A stretch of 64,000 nt of DNA from Oxytricha trifallax (taxonomy: Eukaryota > Ciliophora > Spirotrichea > Sporadotrichida > Oxytrichidae): positions 25,596 through 89,595 of the forward strand of contig ARYC01018606.1 of the NCBI GenBank assembly GCA_000711775.1, in the 5' to 3' direction. Below the pieces are notes generated by a model, which was not told where the DNA came from, did not search any database, and worked only from the letters and a program-made list of their open reading frames with translations. Position 1 is the stretch's first letter. Each line of letters begins with the position of its first letter. Of the stretch, positions 33,801 through 43,138 are shown in pieces. Made by a program: the position numbers and the translations under genes.

Positions 33801-36800
33801 TAATCTTTATAAAAATTATCAACTAACTTCTGGACTAATTTCAACATTTAATTATACTTTAATTTTTTAATCAAAAGTCAATATCTCTCTTCAGATTCCA
33901 ACAACTCTGACATTTTTCATCTTATATTTATAGGTTCTGTTATTATAATTCCAAATATTTTATCCAATTTTTATTGAAATTTTGATTGAATTTTTCTTGT
34001 TCTTACCATGCCTTTATAATGTTAGACGATATTTTCTTTAACTACTTAAATGATGAGCAATTTGCTCTAAATATTTCATGGGTAAAAAAATATTAATTTT
34101 TATTAATTTATGTTAAATTTATTAAATTTAACATTAAAAAATTAAAGCGTGCAGGAAACTTCCTCGAGTGCAGGAAACTTCCCCCCCCCTTAAACTGCTT
34201 TATGGATGTGTAATTAAAGCAATAATAGCTGAAATCTAAGCCTAAGAGGAAATCATAGTTTCTAGAGAAGCACATTGACTATCTTATTAATTAGAAAATA
34301 CTGAAGTATTGGGCTCACTTCTGTCTCGATCAACAAGCTATTATGTTTCACCACTAATTCCCTGAGTTGAAGATCTCTGCATAATCTGTTGCAAACAATT
34401 ATAAATGAAACGGTATCTCTTACAAAGGTGTGAATCGTATCAAGAGAGTGATTGATTTCACTCTGCCATTTTACAACGATAACTTAAATTATATTTATAA
34501 TTAAATGCAGAGATCCTGATAGAATAAATTTAAGTTTATACTTGCTGACGAGGCAGTGTTTACATTCAACACTTTCATCTAGAAGTCGTGGTATAAGAAG
34601 CATAGTAATATAGAAATATATGACTAAAAAGTCAAGGTATAAACAATTGCTCTTGGAGGTATTAGCGAGGATGCTGGTTTAGAAACTTATGTTATTAATC
34701 CTCGCTCAATTAAGATAGAGCAGTATATTAAGTTCTTAGAGCAGCTGAGAGAGAAGTACCGTGAATAAGAGATTATACTGTTTGTTGATAATCTTTCTGT
34801 TCATAAGACTAAAGAAACAAGGAAGAGTTATGAACAACTTAGAATAACACCAGTGTTAAACGTACCTTACAGTCCATAGTTTAATGGAATTGAGTTCTAC
34901 TGGGGTATATTAAAAGGTCATTACAATAAACTGGTGCTATACCGCTTGATTCATGACCTACCTATCGATAAAGTAGACTTTTTTTTAAAATTCAGCGAAG
35001 GGAGTAGAGAATAAAATAGCTTAAAAGTGTGCTAAAGAAGAGAAAGTGAATGTATATAAATAATTTTTGTAGTTAAGTTAATGAATAGATAAATCACATT
35101 TAAAATTCTTTCGGAGGAGCTGGTTTCTCTTTCTCTTTCTTTTCTTCCTCTTGTTGCTTCTCCCATCCTAAGTTTCCACTTACTTCCAGGTCAGCATCAA
35201 TGTTCATTGACTCTGGCTGCTAAATATTTGAATAAAGTCTCTTGCTAGCTTCATACTTGGTCGAAGACTTTCGCTCTCTGTGAAGCTTGCTCTATTCCTA
35301 CATCAAGAAGATGCCAGATCCAATTTTTTCTAAAGAATTAAGCTACAAATATTACTTTGAATATAAGGGTGCTTCTGCAGCTCTGATCTTGATGCCTTGT
35401 TTGCTCTTGTCATCTTTAGAAATGCTGTACGTTTTTTTTGAGATTTTTGAATAATTTTTTTAAAAATAATCATCTTTAATTGTTGCAAGTGTGTCAAAGA
35501 AGTAATTTCTTTGAGGTTTTTTGTTAGAAAACTCCATTTTAGAAGTCAAGGACTGTGAAATTTCGGGTTAATTCATTGCTTAATCAAATTAATTAGTCAC
35601 TAAGATTTCTGGATAGTTTGAAATCTCTGCAAACTTTACATCTTAAGTTTTCAATGCTTTCTTCTCTTCGCAGAGTATCGCTCTTAGAAATGAAACTTAA
35701 GTGCTTTCTATCGTTGGCAGAAACAAACCAATTGCACAATGCAAATTAGCTAGCTTAGTATATTTACTTTGCAGAATGAGGTAAAGGTCAAAATCCTCCT
35801 TGCTATTAATTTTTGAATAAATTTTAGTGCTTATACTCTTATCATTGTATCATTCATTGACTCCATCTTGTTTACAGATCTAAGAAGTCATATTCTAATT
35901 CAATTTTAAGGATTTAAATTATACACCTGTGTAAAACTTGCTATTAAATATGGGCATCCTATAGGAGGTCAACTTATTTTAAGGATAAAGAGAAGGTTAT
36001 GACCTAAAGCAGTTCATATTTAATTATGTGGACCTCCTAAATCGATACGTGCTATAATCAACTTAATATTGGGAGTAAAAATGGTTCCTTTCTCAACCAT
36101 ATTTAGAGCAGGATCGTCTCTAATAAATAATTTACATCTCTAATACTATAAAAACTTCCCTTGAAATATTTATTATGCAAAGCTTTCCTATTAGCACTGA
36201 GCTATAGAGGCAATTTATAATTTTAAATTAAAGTTTAAAGGTTAGTGCCTTAATTTATTTAGAAAAAACAGTAATTCTATCAAACTAAATGAGACTTACA
36301 TTTTACAGCAATAAAATATGTGATATCTGTGAGATGATTTCTCAAAAGAACTAATCGAGCTATCTCTTGAGCTTTTTTTATTCAAATCGAAATTAATAAT
36401 AGAAAATTAATTGCAAACAAGTGTGTTAAAGAGAGAGAGAAGATGAAAAGTTCGAAATAAATTTCTGGGAAGGCAGAGGAAATTGAAGCGTATTTTTGAG
36501 AGCTATGTGACAGATTCAGATCATAAATTAAGCTTGCATAGACTAATGAAGGAGCATAGATAAACCAAGCTCATTGTTTACTTAAAGCACGATTAAATCG
36601 ATGAAAAGTATGATTGCTTTGAGTGGCATAATCCATATTATACAAGAAAATTGAAGAAGCATCTATTTAAAAGCTCACATGAAATATATATAAATTGAAA
36701 AGCATGAGTAAGTTGAGCTGAAACTTCTCAACAAAATAAAAGCGAGGTAATTTTCTAAGTTGACAGTCCCTGAATAAGTTAGAGAGTTATAGTATGTAAG

Positions 36801-39800
36801 GAAGGTACGCAACCACCTAACCTTTGTAATCACAAAAATCATGATCGAAATTCAATACAAAAAATAACAGTTCTTGCGTAGATAGATTATAATACTTCTC
36901 TTTAAAGTCTATCTAATTTTAGAAGACCCTTTGATAAGAAAGATATTAAAGATCATCAATATACTTACAAGTTTTATCCCTTCAACTATCTCTAAGTGAT
37001 GAAAGAAATATGATGGAGTTTCTAATAAATATTAAATTTTCATTTAAGTAAAACTTAATAGTGTAGTTACTTAATCTAGCTAAATTCTGTTCTCCTTTTA
37101 AGGGATCATGTTGCTTTCAAATTCCCACCCTTTTTGAAAAGACTCTCAGAGACATCATTACAGATTAAAGGTATCAAAAGTAGATTATTTAATAGCAAGT
37201 TAAAATTAAATGGGAATAAAAGATGTTCAAAAGTTAAGCTTTTTACACAGAGATATGAAGACGGAAAGTAAAATGTTTAAACTTCTCGCTTGTAAGAGTG
37301 AGAATTATTGACGTCAACAGAGAAATTAGGGAGGATAAATCAAGGGATAGAAAGTGTTATGGGAACTCCAGGCTATTATGATGATAACGAAGACTGAAAA
37401 GGTGGAAACTTTCAATGGAATATTTGGGCGATTGCTACACTTAATAGAGTGCGGTATGCCTAGCATCAATTACTACACAACGAAGTGTGATTAGGATTTG
37501 TGTTTAAAGTAAAAAATTAAGCAATTCATAGAAAAAACAAGAGTATCTCAGTCAATAAAATAGATGACAGAGTAATTAATAATCAAGCCAAACCCACGAT
37601 TAAACATATCGATTGAATAGACCGAATCTTAGTTGAGTAAATTAAACTTCGGACCATTACCACACGATCCAAAAGTGTAATTTGAGTGATTAAATTAAAT
37701 ACACTTACTATAAATTTCACATTAAAATCCATTAATATCCCTATCCCTGAGCTAATTCCCATAAAATTAAAGCATTTATAGACCTCATTTATGAGTTTTG
37801 AAGTTTTGAATGCAGGCAAATGCTCTCCATGGAGTGCAGGTATACATAAAAAATATTAATCTTAAAATATAACACTAGTTTATAGTTTAGTAAATCATGG
37901 AAATAAAAATACATGAACAAAGGATTTAGAAAATATTATTTATCTTTTCCAGTTCCGTTGAAGTTTGGCAAATCGAAGGTGTCTGGAAGAACTTTCTTAT
38001 AATATAAAATATTTAAGACAGTAGAGGAGTGGGATAATGGCGACAGTCATGAGGATGGTTGAAATGATGAGTTGCCATTTAACAGTTGACTCGACGTTGT
38101 CCTTTCTGACAGTGGCGAAGTTGGTAGCGAAGAAGGTTGTAACGAAAGAGCAAAGTATACCAACAGCAGTGATCATGAGTGGGAAGTAGGTAGCATCGGG
38201 AGTCTGACTAAGTTTAACTGAGGTTGATCCGACGACGAGAGCTGCGCAGGTAGCTTCAGCGAGTGAACCGAACAAGTCAGCGCCCATACCAGCAATATCT
38301 CCAACGTTGTCTCCAACATTCAATCTTATCAATATTGACTATAGTAAAGAAAAGAAGATAACTTAATTTATTGTCAGCAATTGTACCTGGGTTTCTTGGT
38401 GAGTCTTCGTCAAGACCTTCATTGACCTTTCCAGCGAGATCTGAACCGACATCAGCAGCCTTGGTATAGATACCACCACCGACTCTTCCGAAGAGAGCAA
38501 CAGTGGAACCTCCAAGTCCGTAACCTGAGATCATCTCGAACATAAGTCTGACGTTTTCGAGTTGTTCCTTCTCTGGTAGAGCTTCTTGGTTGACTAGGAA
38601 CATCTTTCTGTAAACGATGATGATGAGTTAGAGAATGAAAAGAGCTAATCCAACGAGCACGAAGCCGAGGACTTGTCCACCTCTGTAGGCAACAACGAAA
38701 CCCTTTTGAATATCTTCAGCACTCTCTTTGGTTGTTCTCACGTTAGTGTAAACGGCGATTCTCATTCCGATGTAACCAGAGATGATGGAGGTGAATCCAC
38801 CAATCAAAACTCTAAAATCACAAATTTAATTTAAATTTTCATCATATATAAATATTTACTGGGAGATAATAAGAAAGGTTAAAAAATGATTGGTGAAAAT
38901 AGGTGTTTTTTAATTTTTCTTCCCTTTTAAAAGCTTATCTTTTTATTTAATTTATCACTTCAATATCATATTCCTCCAATTAAGCTAAGAAAATTATTAT
39001 GTTGATGTAATTTAAAGTTTTAATAGTTTATTAACAAATAAAATTGATAGTTGCAATTTATTGCTATAAGCATTTAAGAAATATCAAGAAAATTCTATGA
39101 AAATAAAAATGAGTAAATTAGTTGTTGTTCTCAATTTATATCATTGCTTGATAAGTAAAACTTAATTTTAGTCATTAATTAAATTTAAAATGGTTTGTTA
39201 TTTATATCAATATTAACTGGAAAAAAATCTCTCTATTAATAAAATAAACAATTGAAATATAAAATATTAAATAAATGGGTTTAAGTGTTTTATAATATTA
39301 GCTTAATCTTATACTTCGTATTTATTCATTTAAGAATTTCTATTATAATGAAGGCAGCAGTTGTGTAGAAGGTACCGAACTTTGGCTCAACTGTGAAGAA
39401 GAGAAGTACGGAGAATGCGACGATAAAAACTGTAAGATAGATATACTCTTATCTTAAGAAGGTAAACCTCAATCAATTTTATTCATTCATACTTTATGAA
39501 TTAACCATTATCCAGACTGTGTTTAATAGCGCCCTATATAATATAATAAATTAAAAGATTGCGAGAGAGAGCAAAAGATTCGAAGTTACCTTTTCAATCA
39601 AGCTTGAAATATATTTCATTTAGTCTAAAAGAGCACGAGGATCTTTGGGTTGATGACTGTTTCCGTCGTTGTTTATGAGAGATTTCTGTTCATCATCTCC
39701 TTCTGTGCCTCTCAAGAAGCGGTGATCATTCATATCAACCTTTCTGATCTAAAACAAGGGTTGAAATTTAAGAAAAATAGTTTATAATACATAAGCTTTG

Positions 39801-40028
39801 TTTTAAATAAATTCCTCATCCCCCCCTTCATTTAAGCATTATATTAAGTAAAAAATGCTTAAATTATGAGGGTTAAGAAGGTGAAGATGAGGAGAAAATG
39901 CATAAACAAAGATTTTCGAGTAATCTCTGGAGCGCGGTACTTACCAATAGGGCGTTAACTAGACCCCAGAGGATGCCGAAAAGGGAGCACCCAATAACTA
40001 AACCATAGGCAAAAGTCTCTTCTATCAT
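27815..40028 (-). CDS. K+-dependent vacuolar-type H+-pyrophosphatase, split by IESs, introns and two TBEs
   Basis: Membrane pump coupling PPi hydrolysis to H+ transport into acidic compartments (acidocalcisomes/vacuoles in protists). The start is [13 protein letters not shown] at 40028, and the order to the C-terminus is collinear (not scrambled). Diagnostic blocks: E-G-A/K-G-A then T-F-L-R-Q-E-Y; S-G-Y-I-G-M-R; PPi site [55 protein letters not shown], where Ala (not Lys) marks the K+-dependent class; [25 protein letters not shown]. It ends [12 protein letters not shown] (27817-27815). Coding pieces: 40028-39945, 39748-39590, 39533-39527, 39464-39347, 38804-38370, 38320-38013, 37999-37941, 37843-37809, 33562-33500, 33442-33015, 32647-32461, 28386-28202, 28171-28044, 27981-27904, 27861-27815. 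Confidence 0.97.
27862..27908. other. IES in pyrophosphatase gene, pointer CACTC/GAGTG
   Basis: GAGTG at 27857-27861 and 27904-27908. Joining gives [12 protein letters not shown]. Confidence 0.88.
27982..28046. other. IES in pyrophosphatase gene, pointer ACT/AGT
   Basis: AGT at 27979-27981 and 28044-28046. Joining gives [14 protein letters not shown], the family sequence. Confidence 0.85.
28172..28204. other. IES (33 bp), pointer ATA/TAT
   Basis: TAT at 28169-28171 and 28202-28204. Joining gives G-G-A-W-D-N-A-K-K. Confidence 0.85.
28506..29953 (-). pseudogene. TBE zinc-finger/protein-kinase ORF, frameshifted
   Basis: Starts M-S-A-N-I-L-R-K at 29953. After a one-base frame change near 29770-29790 it gives two C2H2 fingers, C-E-L-C…H-K-K-E-H (29680) and C-F-E-C…H-L-Q-K-A-H (29570). 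The kinase part contains F-V-H-R-D-L-K-P-E and a V-W-A-L-A-A-type helix, and the C-terminus is [14 protein letters not shown] (28506). A further in-frame TGA occurs near 28580, where TBE3 has a sense codon. Confidence 0.85.
29954..30519. promoter_or_regulatory. TBE2 divergent intergenic region with GTAC palindromic repeats
   Basis: Between the divergent ORFs there are at least four copies of a GCTCCTAATTAAGTAC-like unit, several extended to the palindromic GTACGTAC (30145-30310). A conserved GGTTGACCTCCTATAGGATG block lies upstream of the 22-kDa start (30412-30432), also present in TBE1, TBE3 and TBE4. Likely a shared promoter or protein-binding array; inferred from position and repetition. 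Confidence 0.5.
30520..31308 (+). CDS. TBE 22-kDa-type ORF
   Basis: ATG 30520 encodes [10 protein letters not shown], followed by segments shared with TBE1 ([21 protein letters not shown]). The frame changes more than once, near 30750 and again near 31070. The C-terminal part ([26 protein letters not shown]) ends at TGA 31306-31308. The stop lies 9 bp from the convergent transposase stop. No known fold recognised. Confidence 0.75.
31318..32379 (-). CDS. TBE 42-kDa DDE transposase, catalytic Glu region altered
   Basis: A continuous 353-codon frame (ATG 32379 to TGA 31318) equals the size of the 42-kDa TBE transposase. N-terminal HTH-like half, then the DDE core: [10 protein letters not shown] and L-F-V-D-N-L-S-V-H are intact. 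The third motif, N-G-I-E-F-Y-W-G-I in TBE3 and N-G-I-E-L-Y-W-G-L in TBE1, reads N-G-M-S-S-T-G-I here because two small deletions (total 3 bp) shift the frame locally. The catalytic Glu is missing. TBE transposases as a family are required for genome rearrangement in Oxytricha; this copy is probably catalytically dead. Confidence 0.95.
32648..33017. other. IES containing repeat unit E, copy 2; pointer CAT/ATG
   Basis: ATG at 32645-32647 and 33015-33017. Joining gives [15 protein letters not shown] in frame. The 370 bp insert holds a diverged copy of the unit seen at 27453-27740, including ACTTAAGATGGCGTCC, CCAAAAAACATATCTAA and GGCGACGTCAGTGG. Confidence 0.75.
33443..33502. other. IES (60 bp), pointer AAT/ATT
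   Basis: ATT at 33440-33442 and 33500-33502. Joining restores [13 protein letters not shown]. Confidence 0.9.
33630..35090 (+). pseudogene. TBE transposase remnant
   Basis: Aligns with the TBE2 transposase from K-L-L-G-S-I to near the C-terminus. It is broken by the nested element at 33713-34189, by a deletion of roughly 100 bp right after it, and by further small changes (a run of T near 34985). The three catalytic motifs can still be read: [17 protein letters not shown] and N-G-I-E-F-Y-W-G-I. Confidence 0.9.
33713..34189. mobile_element. MITE B with G9/C9 ends, nested in TBE3
   Basis: A 477 bp element begins with nine G then AAGTTTCCTGCAC and ends GTGCAGGAAACTT then nine C. It is flanked by an 8 bp direct repeat TTAAACTG (33705-33712, 34190-34197). 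A second GGAAGTTTCCTGCAC copy lies about 55 bp inside the left end, and a second GTGCAGGAAACTTCC just inside the right end. Non-coding. The 8 bp duplication is of hAT type; the subterminal repeats could bind a transposase supplied in trans. Confidence 0.9.
35094..35866 (-). pseudogene. TBE 22-kDa-type ORF remnant
   Basis: Minus-strand homolog of the TBE2 ORF at 30520, from M-E-S-M-N-D at 35866 to the Lys/Glu-rich tail and TGA near 35094. Several frame changes. Confidence 0.8.
36240..37688 (+). pseudogene. TBE zinc-finger/kinase ORF remnant
   Basis: Plus-strand homolog of the TBE2 kinase ORF. The start codon is lost (GTTAGTGCC where TBE2 has ATGAGCGCT). Finger remnants lie near 36500-36690 and kinase remnants near 37240-37420. 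The C-terminus [11 protein letters not shown] ends at TGA 37686-37688. Multiple frame changes. Confidence 0.8.
37841..37940. other. IES (100 bp), pointer ATA/TAT
   Basis: TAT at 37841-37843 and 37941-37943. Joining gives [14 protein letters not shown]. Confidence 0.82.
38000..38015. other. 16-bp IES, pointer TAA/TTA
   Basis: TTA at 37997-37999 and 38013-38015. Removing 16 bp gives L-Y-C-L-K-K-V-L-P-D; without removal the frame meets TGA. Confidence 0.8.
38321..38372. other. IES (52 bp), pointer AAT/ATT
   Basis: ATT at 38318-38320 and 38370-38372. Joining restores [12 protein letters not shown], invariant in the family. Confidence 0.92.
38805..39349. other. IES (545 bp), pointer ATT/AAT
   Basis: AAT at 38802-38804 and 39347-39349. 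Joining gives T-A-A-F-I-G-G-F-T-S-I. The insert is AT-rich with no recognised element. Confidence 0.82.
39463..39526. other. IES (64 bp), pointer TA
   Basis: TA at 39463-39464 and 39527-39528. Joining gives K-G-A-T-F-L-R-Q-E-Y, matching the family's G-A-T-S-F-L-x-x-E-Y. Confidence 0.7.
39534..39589 (-). other. Spliceosomal intron 2 of pyrophosphatase gene
   Basis: A 56 bp minus-strand insert beginning GTAACT and ending TATATAG. Splicing joins L-I-E-K to G-A-T. There is no direct repeat at its ends, so it is an intron rather than an IES. Confidence 0.7.
39749..39944 (-). other. Spliceosomal intron 1 of pyrophosphatase gene
   Basis: A 196 bp minus-strand insert with consensus 5' GTAAGT and 3' TTGTTTTAG. 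Splicing joins V-N-A-L-L to I-R-K-V-D in frame. Confidence 0.8.
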
Positions 40029-41054
40029 AGCCTTAGAACTTATATATTAAATATATTATTAATTGATCAAAGAATTTTTAAATATGAATCATTAGTATGT
40101 CACTACGTAAACTATTTTTAAAATCACGTTTTCTCATGGGTACCTTTTAATATTACCTTACTAAAATTAAATAATGAATTGGATTGCTAGATTTTTATGG
40201 ATTAATTATAAAATTGTGAACAATAATGTTCCCTCGTCACTAATCAAATATTTACTATTTTATACTAATCAACCTATTTTATTTAGCAACCCTATTTATT
40301 CACCTCAAATATTATCAAATAAGCATTCTTCTCTAATTCTTATCATATTTAAACTTTAATTTTTATATTAATTCCCTTAGTTTTTATATATGTTGGGATA
40401 ATTTTATATTAAATCTTCTGTATTTTCAAATTTATGTATATTGCTGATAATAATAAAATAATGAAAAAAGTATCTAAAAATTTTAACTATACATAAAAAA
40501 AATGTTAATATTTCATTATTTATATAAGTATAATATATTTTTAAAGATTGATTACAAGAATAAATATATTAATTTAATAATTGAATTCTAACGATCTAAC
40601 TAATTCATATCTTTTTAACTCATTGAAAAATTATTAAGCAATTAATATTTTAATAATTTAAATTTGTATAATAAAATCTGAAATTAAATGATTATTAAAT
40701 AAAAGACATCACATGCCTTTTAACGATTTATACATGATAAAGTTGCCAAGAAATTGATAAATTTAACAAATAACAATATTTAAAATTCCTTTTAATAGAT
40801 TCAATTTTAATAATTTTTTTTTTAATTATAGCAATCTTGATTGACGTAAAAATGACATTTATAAGAAATTATGAAATAAATTTACTTATATTATTGCTTT
40901 TATATATTGCTAATTGTATCATTAACAGATTATCAAAAACTATTCCTCATAAATCTAATTGGCTTGTTCAAAGTAATATATATATATGAACTAATATCAA
41001 TATAAATATAAATGAAATATTGATGATGATTATATAAATTTATAATTAATTGAT
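40029..41054. other. AT-rich intergenic DNA
   Basis: Lies between the 5' end of the pyrophosphatase gene and the 3' end of the TLDc gene. No coding segment supported. Confidence 0.6.
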
Positions 41055-43003
41055 TCAAAGTGTAACTTTATAAACTTCTATTTCCTGAACTCTGAAATTT
41101 TATGAACCTGCTAGGTAGGTATTTGCCTCTTGACTTCTCTAAATAACACCAGCAGGTAGAGAGTAAGTGCTACCTAGCATGGAAAAGCTCTCTTGATTAT
41201 AGCTATTGCAATTTAACGATTATTATCAATAAAATTTAATCAATATTTAATTATTGCAATCAGAGTGAATCTGGAGATCTCCACCGAATGCAGAGAGCAT
41301 ACCCTTATCATGAATTATAGACTATTGGAAATTCTGATAGGGTTTGTGAATAGATCTGTGGGTTAATGAGAATAAAAAGGCCTTGTCATCTTGCAAGAAT
41401 TTAGGTTGTGATGACCAAGGGATTTGAGTATACCCTCCAAATACCTTATTCTACTCTGATTTTATGATTGTAATTGTAGGTCCTTTGCCGTCTACTTTTT
41501 AGTGGAACTTTTGTGAATCAAAACCATCTCTAGTTCCTCTATATAGCAACTCGTAAGTTGGTTGAGATCCTATAATAAACAATTTTAATAACATATAGCA
41601 TTATGTTTTGTTTTAACCAGTCAGCGAGTAACTTGGTCTCAGCATCAGATATCTTGAAAGCTTGCTTAGTATGTGTTTCCAAGGCGCCAACTTGAGTACC
41701 GAAGTCAAATTCCTAGAACATAGCAACATTTGCGTTTTAGTTAACCAGTGGTTTCTCGTGATGCGATGAAGGATTTTGTTATTGGCTTTAAGTGTAAAAT
41801 TACTGGTGACTAGGTGGGTGCACTTGTTTCTACTATTAAACGTTTGGTTGGAGATGGCTCTGCAAGTGTGGTGGTTGTCCAGGTTTGTTGTGAAGGGTGC
41901 TTTATCTTGTAGGGGAAATCATTGAAGGAGGATTGGTTTACTGCTAAAAGAAATGAATAAATTATAATAGGAAGCTACTATAAGGTAGAAATAGGTTACT
42001 CTAAGTCAGAAAGGAAGCTGATTGACTACTTTTCTTCCTAAGTCATTAAATGAGGAGTCAGAATCATAAAACCAAAACTTAATTTATTTCCAAATTCGAT
42101 TTTTAATATTTATATAAAATTATATAGCCCATTTATGACTAAGAAAATATTAATCAATTATGAATATACCTAGAATTTTCTTGATTGATAAAAATCTAAT
42201 TTTTTCTCAATTTTTTTATTATTATAAGATATTTTAAATTAAAATATATTTAAATTAATATTGTTCTCTTCATTAAATATGTGAAATTTAAAATATTAAA
42301 TAATATTAATTTAATTTGTTATCAATTATAGAATAAATGAAGTTTTAATTAGAATTAAATTTTTTAGTTTTAAATATCTTGAATTTATTCTATAATATCC
42401 ATGAACTACTGTGATGAAAAGGATTTCTCCCTATGTTAGAACATATTAATGAACTTCAGGACATCCTCAATTCTATTTTTGAAAGTGGTTAGCTTGTCCA
42501 CTGCGCTTTCAAAGTAAATCTCTACATCTCTCATTTTCACATCAGTAATCGAATTCTTATGTTCAGAGTGAAGCTGAAGAGCGCATTTATGACAAACCAT
42601 GGTCTTATGTTGTCTGCAATAGCATTCAGCTTGATTCTCTGAATTTAGTTATATATTAAAGTTAATAGTAAAAGTGTGTAAATTTGCTTGTAAATGAGCA
42701 TCACAACTAACCCAGAGAGTGTTGGCTCTCATCTTAAGAGTATTAATGTTTTCTCTCATCTTAGCTGGAATGTTTAAGGTTTCCTGATCAAATGGGCATG
42801 TGATTTTGTTTTCTTTTGCATCGAAGTTCTTGTTAAAGCTATATTAATAACTAATTTATAATTAATTTAAAGCACTATAGACACAAGAAATCACCACAAG
42901 GTAGCATGACGATATGATGCTCCATTTAATTGAAAGGAGTGTTACATGAATTACAGATCTCACTGGCAGTTGAGGTGCTGAGTTATGAAGTTGGACTTAG
43001 CAT
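41055..43003 (-). CDS. RING/B-box/TLDc-domain protein
   Basis: ATG 43003 starts M-L-S-P-T-S-Q-L. A RING-like finger follows (C-N-S-C-N-T-P-F…M-L-P-C-G-D-F-L-C-L, then T-C-P-F-D), then a B-box zinc motif (C-Y-C-R-Q-H-K-T-M-V-C-H-K-C-A…H-S-E-H, about 42615-42560), a helical segment, and a long Gln/Pro/His-rich linker (about 42050-41730). A C-terminal TLDc domain comes last: L-L-A-D-W-L, Y-E-L-L-Y-R-G-T-R-D-G-F, G-P-T-I-T-I-I-K-S, F-G-G-Y-T-Q-I-P-W, A-F-L-F-S-L-T, then F-R-V-Q-E-I-E-V-Y ending at TGA 41057-41055. The TLDc fold binds and regulates V-ATPase in other eukaryotes; an E3-ligase role from RING is inference. At least five MDSs; one pointer is ATAAT (about 41230). Confidence 0.9.
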
Positions 43004-43138
43004 TGTCTTGGTTTAAGATTCTCTTTTGAAATTAAAATTACTTAAATTAGCTAATTAATCTCATCTATTTATACTCCACTCCTCCTAAGATTAATGATTA
43101 CTCTCATGACTGAATCAAATTAAATTGTATTGCTTAAA

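Larger units (their letters stand above)
33563..37808. mobile_element. TBE transposon copy 3, inverted, decayed, inside the pyrophosphatase coding sequence
   Basis: The ends are degraded telomere-like repeats (TAAAACTCAGAAATCCC left, GAGTTTTGAAGTTTTG right), with AAT on each side (33560-33562, 37809-37811). Length is 4246 bp including a nested 477 bp element. Orientation is opposite to TBE1 and TBE2: transposase remnant (+) at left, 22-kDa (-), kinase (+) at right. Removing it with one AAT restores [13 protein letters not shown] of the pump exactly in frame. End degradation suggests it is the oldest of the three full-size copies. Confidence 0.96.

Noticed and set aside
41728-42056. Plus-strand frame (V-S-R-D-A-M-K-D-F-V-I-G…) apparently nested in the TLDc gene
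   Set aside because: The opposite strand encodes the Gln/Pro/His-rich linker in frame with the TLDc domain; the plus frame is its shadow.
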